Below, one piece after another: positions 1 through 6,573 of a stretch of DNA of 12,596 nucleotides. Both the position numbers and the translations under genes were made by a program. Source of the stretch: Gemmatimonadota bacterium (lineage in GTDB: Bacteria; Gemmatimonadota; Gemmatimonadetes; Gemmatimonadales; GWC2-71-9); the NCBI GenBank assembly GCA_003220955.1, contig QHTW01000014.1, positions 16,524 through 29,119 of the forward strand, read 5' to 3'. Each line of letters starts with the position of its first letter. The first letter of the stretch is position 1. Under the pieces are notes generated by a model that was not told where the DNA came from, ran no database searches, and saw nothing but the letters and a program-made list of their open reading frames with translations.

Positions 1-746
1 AAGGGACCGCTATGCATGTGCATCGGGTGAATGAAATTGTTGTGCGTGCCGATGATCCGAAACTTGACCGTCTCTCCCACCCGCAGGTGCAGCGTATCGG
101 TGGCGGGATAGGACTTCCCTTTGATCGTGAAGTAATTCGGCAAACCGCCCTCCATTAGCATCGCCGGGTACGTCAACCCATCTCCGTACAGCCGTTCCTG
201 AAGCTGCACCACGTACTCGTGATTCGCGACGGGCTCGGCGGCGGCGTTCGTTGGGCGAATGATGATGGCGCCGTAGAGTCCTAGGGCCTGCTGTCGATCG
301 GGACGGGTGTGCGAGTGGTAGAAGAACGTGCCGGATTGGAGCGCGACGTACTCGTAGGTGTAAAGCCCACCCGGCGGGACGGGGTCCTGCGTGATATTGC
401 CGGGTCCATCCATGCGGTTCGGCACGATCAGACCGGGCCAATGCATCGTCGCGGGCTCAGGCAAATGGTTCGCAAAGTTGATACGCACGCGGTCACCCTG
501 TTGGAACTCGAGCCGCGGCCCTGGCACCTGCCGATTGATCGCATACGCGGTGACTTGCGTGCCGGGCAGGATGTTCCAGCGGATAATCGACGCGTCGAGA
601 TCGAAGACCTTGACACCGCCCTCGATGCGGGGCGCGAGCAGCATGTCGCCTTTGGCCTCAACCGGCGCCGCGTAACCCACTCGCCCCGGGTCGGCCGCAG
701 CCATATCGCGCATCGCGTCCGCCGGCGTGGACGGTGTCATGATCAT
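1..746 (-). CDS. Multicopper oxidase, 3' end cut off by the window edge
   Basis: This is a cupredoxin-fold copper oxidase, expected to oxidise Cu(I) or phenolic-type substrates outside the cytoplasm; its true substrate is not visible. The frame is open from ATG 746 through position 1, about 248 residues. Motif I lies at residues 102-105 (HWPG), motif II at 144-146 (HSH, after FFY) and motif III at 240-245 (HPMHMH). Motif III comes only about 100 residues after motif II, which suits a compact two-domain enzyme better than a three-domain laccase. The second ligand of motif I, normally His (HWHG), is Pro104. The chosen ATG overlaps the stop of the DUF4396 gene as ATGA, but it gives a protein with no signal peptide. 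The upstream frame ends in a membrane helix and a linker, so the natural start may lie there behind a one-base break near 747. The family call is firm; function and intactness are doubtful. Confidence 0.85.
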   Translation of the reverse strand, partial: MIMTPSTPADAMRDMAAADPGRVGYAAPVEAKGDMLLAPRIEGGVKVFDLDASIIRWNILPGTQVTAYAINRQVPGPRLEFQQGDRVRINFANHLPEPATMHWPGLIVPNRMDGPGNITQDPVPPGGLYTYEYVALQSGTFFYHSHTRPDRQQALGLYGAIIIRPTNAAAEPVANHEYVVQLQERLYGDGLTYPAMLMEGGLPNYFTIKGKSYPATDTLHLRVGETVKFRIIGTHNNFIHPMHMHSGP

Positions 747-1632
747 CCCGGCGGCATGACGGTCCCGCGCACTTCTTCGGCGCTCACACGCATATTCACG
801 AACGCAGCCGGGACGAACATCCCGGCGATGAGCAGGAGAGTCGCGAAGCCGGTCAGCGTCGCCAGCTGGACCCGCGTCGGTGCCGCCTCGGCGTCGTGGG
901 CAGGGCCGCCGTGTTCGTGGTGTTCATGATGTTCGTGGTGCTCGTCCTGCTCCGACCCCTTCTGATGCTGTGCCCGCACAGTCATGAGGCCGTGTTTCAT
1001 CCCCTGCGCGACCAGCCACACGTTGATCGGATAGGCAATGGTGAATCCAACCACAACGCCGAGGGACATCACGAACCAGAACAACGGCTCCCCGGGCCAC
1101 ATGGCTCGCATGTCCCGGCTCATCAACAGAATCATCACCGGCGCCATGCCGCCATCATACAGGTCATCGATAGCAGCTCGGGGATGAACGAGCGGCGAAC
1201 GTTCTGCGCGTACGTCCCTCCCATCATCTCGCGCGTGAACAGCGATTGAAAAATCAGCAAGCCAAATAGGAATCCGGCCACGTACTCGACGATCACATCC
1301 ACCCACATCGGGAAACCGAGCAGCGCCGTGACCGCCGCGGCGAGGATAATCCCCGTCGCGTCTCCCGCCACGCAGTGCACCGTCGAGCCAACTCCCTGTT
1401 TCCAGAGCGGACGCACGAACTGTTCGTGGGTGCCGGGCGCCGGTTCTTTGTCGGACATGACATAAAGGAGAAGTCCGACAGGTCCCATGTAGAGCGTGAC
1501 AAGGACAAAGCCCCACTTCATCACGGGCGCTTCGGGGTTATTCCGAAACTGGTCGTATGCGACGTAGACCGCGGAGAGCACGGCAATGAGGAGCCATGCG
1601 TACACCACGAAGTCGATCGGCTGGAGAATCAT
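743..1632 (-). pseudogene. DUF4396 membrane protein with His-rich tract, frameshifted
   Basis: The N-terminal part is read from ATG 1632 and the C-terminal part in the next frame. Joined, they give about 296 residues resembling DUF4396, a membrane family often found beside copper genes. The first frame (1632 to about 1150) has hydrophobic segments around FVVYAWLLIAV and MKWGFVLVTLYMGPVG, then the conserved-looking stretch GSTVHCVAGD and SFIPELLSM. The second frame resumes with GMAPVMILLMSRDMRAM and YPINVWLVAQGMKHGLMTVR. Adding one G at 1148-1152 restores a continuous GMAP reading. A His/Glu tract follows at 911-946, then a last helix (LLLIAGMFVPAAFVNM) and a Met/Pro-containing tail. The start is 13 bp after the stop of the upstream gene and its stop overlaps the oxidase ATG, so it is in an operon. 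The function is unknown; the His tract suggests metal binding. The break may be a real mutation or a sequence error. Confidence 0.8.
911..946 (-). other. His/Glu-rich metal-binding tract (coding)
   Basis: On the minus strand these 12 codons read DEHHEHHEHHEH, a near-perfect three-residue repeat of Glu-His-His. It sits in the hydrophilic linker between the last core helix and the final C-terminal helix of the DUF4396 protein. Such tracts commonly bind Cu, Zn or Ni. The copper-oxidase neighbour makes copper the most likely metal (inference). Confidence 0.8.
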
Positions 1633-1645
1633 GGAGGTCTCGAGG

Positions 1646-2358
1646 TTAATGACCCATGGGCGGCATGGGAGTCGCCATGTCGTGCGGGGCATGGATTGGG
1701 CGAATGCGGAGGAACAGCATTCCGCCCACGGGCGTGCGCGACCCGTAGATCGGATCGAGTGATGTTGGCACGACGTTCAGCGATCCCTGAAATCCTAGGC
1801 CGACCGTCGCCATCGAGGTCCGGCCAACCTCGCGAATGTACCCCACGGAAAACGCCGCAACGTTGAACGTCGAATCAGGAGCGAAGCCTCCCGGTTCGGT
1901 CGGTAGGACCAATTCCTCGGCGGTCTTCTGAACGAGCTCCACGCGTCCAAAGACCGTGTTACGGCGATCCAGGACGGCCTCACTCTCGGCGAGCGCGGAG
2001 TGCGAGGTTCGGCCGGAGTGTCGATTAGCACCCCACAGCAGCAGGGAGCCAAACTGTTCGTCTCCACGGGGCCCACCCTGCTTGTCGTACTGCACAAAAC
2101 CAAATCCATGTAGCATCACGAGCCATGACCCGATCATCCTGTGGCGTGCGGGGAGGGACACCGCATCGGGAATCCACGTGGTGCCGGAGCCCATCCGTTC
2201 CATAGGCACGCCGAGCGGGTCGATCATCATCATTGCCATGGGCTTCATAGGGTCTGCTGCGGTATCCGGTGGGCGGGATGCTGTGCACGGAGCACGGCTG
2301 GCAGAACTACGCTTGCGAGCAGCAAGCGAAACACGTGAGCTACAGCCGGCCACCTCAT
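1646..2358 (-). pseudogene. Secreted/outer-membrane-type protein of copper cluster, frameshifted and internally shortened
   Basis: ATG 2358 overlaps the DUF5916 stop (ATGA) and starts a clear signal peptide (MRWPAVAHVFRLLLASVVLP, cleavage probably after ALR-A at residue 25). That frame stops at 2245. The body of the protein lies in the next frame and runs to TAA 1646. It includes a Met-rich stretch (MKPMAMMMIDPLGVPMERM), GTTWIPDAVSLPARHRM, and a C-terminal part with alternating hydrophobic strands ending in GSRTPVGGMLFLRIRP. One extra C around 2265-2280 would join the two. From memory, relatives with these end motifs are about 400 residues long, with a central block between the FGS and LWGAN segments. 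Here FGS runs straight into LLLWGAN near 2036-2050, so about 190-200 residues seem to be missing in frame. The function is unknown; the barrel assignment is inferred. Confidence 0.65.
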
Positions 2359-4583
2359 GACGCCAGGTGGTGGACGACCTTCACCACGAACGCACCGTTC
2401 AACGGTCGGCTGAGCGATCGCATGGCCGGGAAGCGATACGTCGCGGCTCGATTGGTCGTATACCCCGAGTTCCAGACGAGGAACAGATCGTCGCCGATCT
2501 GCGGAATCCAATGGAACCGGAGGTTGAAATCCGCGCGCTGCACGTCGTTGTTGTATTGGACGAAGCCGAGAAAACTGGTGCGTGGATTGAAGTCGTACTC
2601 GATCCGACCCGAGACGAGCAGCGCCGTGAAGCCGCCGCCCGGAAGTCGCGCCGCGGTGCGCGAGAGGGCACTGCTCACAATCATGTGCCCGCCGCCACGC
2701 CACGTGCCCTCCAGCTCGACGTCGGCGCTGCGGCCGCCGTAAAACGGACCCCAATTGACGAACGCGCCGAACGCGAGCGGCCGGCCCCGTGACATGAAGT
2801 ACTGTAGCTCGTAGCGCGACCACCAGTAGCGGCCGGGTGGGATCTTCACTTGTCGGAAGATGTCGAACGTGTCGGCCGGCGCGTCGAACCAGCGTTGGAA
2901 ATTCACTTCGAAGCGATCGCCGTTTTCTCGCTCGCCTCCCAAAAACCGCCACTCAAACCATGCGGTCTGCCAGTCCGCCGTGCGACCGAGCGATCCGGTC
3001 CGGTTGGCGATGATGTCCCATTCGGGGATGAACTTGAAATCGAGCTGGCGGATGCCGAGGGCGTGGGGTCGCGGCATGAAGTTGGTATGTCCGGTCGTCT
3101 CCCAGATGCCGGTGCGGCGCACGAAGCCGAGCGGCGGCGTGAACCCCGCGTCGATCCGATACAGCGAGACGAAGTTGTCGAACAAATCGTTGGGGTTGTC
3201 CGTCGAGACCCGCCAGGCGAGCGGCGTTCCCGTGACGCCGGGCGTCCGGCTCCCGGCGATCCAGAACTTGGGCTCCACGTTCTGGCCATCGACCACCAGG
3301 GGAAGGTCGACATCGAAACCGCCGGCTGCCTGCGCGCCGCCGTTCGACGTCGTCCGCACGCTTCCGATGGCGCCCACGTAGGAGCGCGCGAACAGGTCGT
3401 GCTGCAGCCGGAGTACGGCATCGTTGGCCCGCTCGCTGCCGCCGGTTTGGGTATCGAGCAGGCCGACGCGCCATGGCCCCCCCCCGGCGCGCCCCGTGAT
3501 GCGGGCTCCCGCGATGATCGGGACAGCGGCACCCGCGGTATCGAGTCCGACGCGGCGCGAGTAGAACACCTGCACGCGCCCCGGTGTCCCGAAGTCAAAC
3601 AACCCGCTCGATTCGAGGAAGAACTCGCGCTTTTCGGGGAAGAAGAAGGGAAAGCGGCTGAGATTGATCACCTGCTGATCGGCCTCGACCTGCGCGAAAT
3701 CGGTGTTGGCGGTGAGATCGGCCGTCACGGTCGGCGTGACCGGGACTTTCACGTCGATGCCGGCTTTTCCGCTCACGAAACCATCGGCGACTCTCGTGCC
3801 GAGGCTGTCGTGCTCCGCCTCCGTGAGTCGCGTGAGCACATACGGGTAGGCTTCGACGCCCCTAAGCCGGTCCAGAGTGCCGAGCTCGGTCAGCTCTCCT
3901 TCGTTCATCAGTTGGTACAGGCCCTCGGCTCGGCCCCACGAGCGCCAGAGGTCCTGCTCGTTCTTGCGCCGGATGAAGCGGCGGACGTTGAAACCGAATC
4001 GCAGGTCGTCTCCGCGCCGGAACCGCAACGTGCGGAACGGAATCCTGAACTCCGCCGTCCACGCTGCGGCATCCCGGGCGACCGCCACATCCCAGATGCC
4101 GTTCCAGTCCTCGTTGAGGTTGTCGATGCCGACCAGCTGAGCGTCCCACATCGCGCCCTTCGGATTGGTGCCGAAGACGAAGGCCCCGCGACGATCGTGA
4201 AAGCTGTCGATCAAGAGCTGCACGTTGTCATCACTCGACAAATCCGCGTCACGCCGCAATTCTGTGGCGCGGACGTGCGGCATGTCGTCGTCGACCAGCC
4301 GAACGGCGACGTACAACGCGGTGGCATCCCGCAAAGCCTTCACGACCGTCCGCTCGCTCGCCGGAGCCCCAACCGCGGGCTCGCGCTGACGGAAATCGCT
4401 GATCGAGTCCGCGGTGGCCCACGCTGGCTCGCGGAGCCGACCGTCCAGAGAAATCGGAGCGATCGCCCTGCCGACCCGTAGCCCGGTGCTGGCGTTGGTC
4501 AGAGCATCCTGCTGGGCTACCATTCCGGTCGGCGCGGCCGAAGCGAGGCTGAATAAGACGAGGAGCCTAGTGCGCTGCGTCAA
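2355..4583 (-). CDS. DUF5916 protein with CBM9-like N-terminal domain and predicted outer-membrane barrel
   Basis: The 742-residue protein has a signal peptide (residues 1 to about 23, ending MVAQ). A carbohydrate-binding family 9-like domain follows at about 35-220, with ISLDGRLREPAWATA at 45-59 and FRIPFRTLRF near 179-188. A long strand-rich region typical of DUF5916 completes it. The family signature TDFAQVEADQQVINLSRFPF lies at about 294-313, followed by FFPEKREFFLE. The start is TTG 4583: the frame carries the preceding gene's TAA at 4608-4610 and the only candidate start after it is this TTG; the first ATG lies inside the signal peptide. The frame is intact, even across nine G residues encoding Gly-Gly-Gly near 3477-3485. 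The stop overlaps the next gene's ATG. The biochemical role of DUF5916 is not established; binding of a glycan or export at the outer membrane is inference. Confidence 0.88.
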   Translation of the reverse strand: MTQRTRLLVLFSLASAAPTGMVAQQDALTNASTGLRVGRAIAPISLDGRLREPAWATADSISDFRQREPAVGAPASERTVVKALRDATALYVAVRLVDDDMPHVRATELRRDADLSSDDNVQLLIDSFHDRRGAFVFGTNPKGAMWDAQLVGIDNLNEDWNGIWDVAVARDAAAWTAEFRIPFRTLRFRRGDDLRFGFNVRRFIRRKNEQDLWRSWGRAEGLYQLMNEGELTELGTLDRLRGVEAYPYVLTRLTEAEHDSLGTRVADGFVSGKAGIDVKVPVTPTVTADLTANTDFAQVEADQQVINLSRFPFFFPEKREFFLESSGLFDFGTPGRVQVFYSRRVGLDTAGAAVPIIAGARITGRAGGGPWRVGLLDTQTGGSERANDAVLRLQHDLFARSYVGAIGSVRTTSNGGAQAAGGFDVDLPLVVDGQNVEPKFWIAGSRTPGVTGTPLAWRVSTDNPNDLFDNFVSLYRIDAGFTPPLGFVRRTGIWETTGHTNFMPRPHALGIRQLDFKFIPEWDIIANRTGSLGRTADWQTAWFEWRFLGGERENGDRFEVNFQRWFDAPADTFDIFRQVKIPPGRYWWSRYELQYFMSRGRPLAFGAFVNWGPFYGGRSADVELEGTWRGGGHMIVSSALSRTAARLPGGGFTALLVSGRIEYDFNPRTSFLGFVQYNNDVQRADFNLRFHWIPQIGDDLFLVWNSGYTTNRAATYRFPAMRSLSRPLNGAFVVKVVHHLAS

Positions 4584-4607
4584 TCGCCGGCCGGAGTTCG
4601 CGAGCGG

Positions 4608-5081
4608 TTATTTCTTGCGGGTGCCCTTGACCGTGCCCTTTACGACTTCACCGTTCGAGAAGCGTGCTTCGATCGCGCCCCAGACGGCGTTGTCCTTGAA
4701 ATGCAGCGTCTCACGAGTCGTGACCGTCTGTCCCGGCCGCGTGACGCTCTGGAATGGCCCGGCCTCGGTGACGACGCTGTCTCCGCCCATCGCGACCACA
4801 CGCGTCGCGATCGGGGCGCGGCCCGCGAGGTGCGTGACCCAGCCGTTCGCATCGGCGGTGGCGGTCACAAGTGAGCGGACGACCGTGTCCTTGCCGGCGG
4901 CGGTCTTGACATTGCTTTCCATCGCCCACGCCCCCGCGATGGTGGGCTTGGCGCTGGCGGCGGCCTGCGCGCCGGCGGCCGCGGCCGGCTTCGGCTTTGA
5001 CGACGCAGCGGGTCGCTGCGCCACGGCGGCGGTGGCGAATCCGGTGAGACAAATGGTAGAAAGGAGAATGACAGCGCGCAT
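4608..5081 (-). CDS. Small secreted hypothetical protein
   Basis: I do not recognise a named family. The start chosen is ATG 5081, which has a good ribosome binding site (GGAGG, 7 bases upstream) and begins directly with a signal peptide (MRAVILLSTICLTGFATAAV, cleavage near AVAQ). An upstream ATG at 5117 would add 12 polar residues before the signal. The mature protein begins with a low-complexity Ala/Lys/Pro linker. A compact strand-rich domain of about 105 residues follows, with the recognisable blocks GAWAMES, HLAGRAPIATRV, GDSVVTEAGPFQSVTRPG and a basic C-terminus (KGTVKGTRKK). Similar small secreted proteins occur in Gemmatimonadota (from memory). It opens the second operon, 24 bases before the DUF5916 gene, so the two are probably co-expressed in the cell envelope. 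Confidence 0.75.
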   Translation of the reverse strand: MRAVILLSTICLTGFATAAVAQRPAASSKPKPAAAAGAQAAASAKPTIAGAWAMESNVKTAAGKDTVVRSLVTATADANGWVTHLAGRAPIATRVVAMGGDSVVTEAGPFQSVTRPGQTVTTRETLHFKDNAVWGAIEARFSNGEVVKGTVKGTRKK

Positions 5082-5117
5082 TGTTGGTCCTCCGGCGGAA
5101 GCGTTGTAGCCGGACAC

Positions 5118-5176
5118 ATACCTCAGGGGAGCGCCCCGGCCAGGGCGGCTCTGCCTATGTTAGCCACAAATTGCTT
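5118..5176. other. Gap between the two minus-strand operons, with a small hairpin
   Basis: About 95 bp separate the DSD1-like stop (5177) from the small secreted gene's ATG (5081). The gap contains an imperfect inverted repeat at 5129-5151 (arms GAGCGCCC and GGGCGGCTC, six-base loop, one bulged base). No T-run follows it on the minus strand, so intrinsic termination is unproven. A promoter for the second operon could lie here, but I see no convincing -35/-10 pair. The two operons may be read as one transcript. Confidence 0.35.
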
Positions 5177-6184
5177 CTACCGCACCCTCCCGCGCGCAAC
5201 GACTTTCCAACTGCCTTCCACTCGACCGCGGCGGCCGTACCAGATGTCGTCGTGCAGGTTCACCGTCGCGCAACAGTGGCTCGGCACTACCCAGACTTTC
5301 TCCCCGACGCGCGGCTTCCCGTCGATCTCCACGTAGCCGTGCTCCTCATTCATCTTGTGCATCGTCCATTGGTGCCCAAGAAAATAGCCGAACGTTCCGA
5401 CTCCGAATGTTGGATCGCTCGAGAACGTCTTTGACCCGGCGTCAATCACACACTGACCCCGCACCGCGGTGCTGACGACCGTGGTGAGCACGCGCAGCGC
5501 GCAGTCCGCCTCCTCGCAGACCTGTGCCGCGAGGCTGCTCGCGTCGTAGAATACGTAAGTCCCAGGGCGAATCTCGGTGGTCTGCGGGATCAGCGGCGTT
5601 TTCGCGGCGCCCGGCGTCGAGCCGCCGGAGACGATCTTCGCCTCGAAGCCCGCCCGGCCGAGCGCCGCGAGGACGGCGTCGATCTTGACGCAGGCCGCCC
5701 GAAAGCCCGCCTCGTCGAGCCACGACGGCCAGTAAAAGATCCCCTGGAAATCGGAGCAAGCGCGCGCGATCGCGACCGCTTGCTCGGGTGACTGCGCGCC
5801 GGTGCGACCCACGCCGACGTCGATCTCGACCAGCGTTGCGATCCCCTGGAGGTCACGCGCGACGTCCACCGAATCGACGGCCACTTTCACGCGACGCGTT
5901 TTCGCCAGCGCTCTGAGCCTCGGGACCTTTTCCTTGAGGAGTGGATACGCCACCAGCACATCCTCCCCCGGCAGCACCTCCGCCTCGCCCACCTTGGCGA
6001 CCGTGATCCCGACGGCGCCGGCATCGAGCTGCATCCGCGCAATCTCGGCGATCTTGTGGGTCTTCACGTGCGGCCGGAGCGCGACGCCCCACGCGCGACA
6101 TTGCGCCTGCATCCGCGCGATGTTGCGCTCTAGACGGTCGAGATCGACGTACAGGGCAGGGGTGTCGAGGTCGAGCGCGTCCAC
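5177..6184 (-). CDS. PLP-dependent D-threonine aldolase / D-serine dehydratase-like (DSD1 family) enzyme
   Basis: This is a fold-type III PLP enzyme with an alanine-racemase-like N-terminal barrel, predicted to cleave or dehydrate a D-3-hydroxy amino acid such as D-threonine or D-serine. The start is GTG 6184, sharing one base with the RidA stop (TAGTG), and gives 335 residues, a normal length. The N-terminus LDTPALYVDLDRLERNI is typical. RPHVKTHK at residues 37-44 holds the probable PLP lysine (Lys41). SGGSTPG is a likely phosphate-binding loop. HCCATVN at 303-309 matches the family's metal site, with His303 and Cys305 as probable Zn ligands. The protein has no signal peptide and is cytoplasmic. 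It is the last gene of an operon with a permease and RidA; RidA would deal with the enamine or imine released by a dehydratase. The family cannot be split into aldolase or dehydratase from sequence alone. Confidence 0.88.
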   Translation of the reverse strand: MDALDLDTPALYVDLDRLERNIARMQAQCRAWGVALRPHVKTHKIAEIARMQLDAGAVGITVAKVGEAEVLPGEDVLVAYPLLKEKVPRLRALAKTRRVKVAVDSVDVARDLQGIATLVEIDVGVGRTGAQSPEQAVAIARACSDFQGIFYWPSWLDEAGFRAACVKIDAVLAALGRAGFEAKIVSGGSTPGAAKTPLIPQTTEIRPGTYVFYDASSLAAQVCEEADCALRVLTTVVSTAVRGQCVIDAGSKTFSSDPTFGVGTFGYFLGHQWTMHKMNEEHGYVEIDGKPRVGEKVWVVPSHCCATVNLHDDIWYGRRGRVEGSWKVVARGRVR

Positions 6185-6573
6185 TATCGAGCCCCCGCAT
6201 TCTTCGCGATGCACTCGATCTCGACGGCGATGCCGCCCGGCAGCGCGCCCGCCTGGATCGTGGTCCGTGCCGGAAATGGCGCCGTGAAGTAGGTCGCGTA
6301 TACCTCGTTCATGGCGGCGAAATCGTTGATGTCCCGTAGGTATACGTTGCACTTGACGACGTCATCGAGTGACGAGCCCGCTGCCTGGAGGATCGCCCGC
6401 AGGTTTTCGAATACACGTTTTGTTTCCGCGCGTACATCTCCTAACTCCAGACTCCCGGTTCCTGGATTAATGGGCCCCTGTCCGGCAACGAAAATGAAAT
6501 CGCCTTCGACGATCGCCTGCGAATACGGACCCATCGGCTTGGGAGCCTTCTCGGTCACAATGGCTTTTCTCAA
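6184..6573 (-). CDS. ridA: RidA family reactive intermediate deaminase
   Basis: This is a trimeric cytoplasmic enzyme family that hydrolyses enamine/imine intermediates (for example 2-aminoacrylate) to keto acids and ammonia, protecting PLP enzymes. The start is TTG 6573, overlapping the permease stop as TTGA, with AGAGG five bases upstream; this gives 129 residues, the usual RidA length. The earlier in-frame ATG lies inside the permease gene and would add about 50 unrelated residues. Typical features are KAPKPMGPYSQAI at 9-21, FVAGQGPINPGTG at 28-40, and Arg103 in PARTTI, equivalent to the carboxylate-binding arginine. Glu118 in VEIE is equivalent to the E. coli RidA Glu120. The catalytic set looks complete. 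Position between permease and PLP enzyme supports a dedicated partner role in this pathway rather than housekeeping. Confidence 0.93.
   Translation of the reverse strand: MRKAIVTEKAPKPMGPYSQAIVEGDFIFVAGQGPINPGTGSLELGDVRAETKRVFENLRAILQAAGSSLDDVVKCNVYLRDINDFAAMNEVYATYFTAPFPARTTIQAGALPGGIAVEIECIAKNAGAR

Noticed and set aside
10..441. Minus-strand open frame near the left edge
   Set aside because: It is the wrong frame of the multicopper oxidase; the frame starting at 746 contains all the copper motifs.
2245..2952. 235-codon minus-strand frame ending at 2245
   Set aside because: Only its last 37 codons (from ATG 2358) are meaningful, as the signal peptide of the next gene; the rest is a shadow of DUF5916.
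2850..4481. Long plus-strand open frame (543 codons)
   Set aside because: It lies entirely opposite the DUF5916 gene, is rich in Arg/Pro/Glu as expected from antisense high-GC codons, and shows no domain; the minus-strand gene has clear family motifs.
5129..5151. Hairpin as terminator of the first operon
   Set aside because: The stem has a bulge and no T-run follows, so it is listed only as a weak feature of the gap, not as a terminator.
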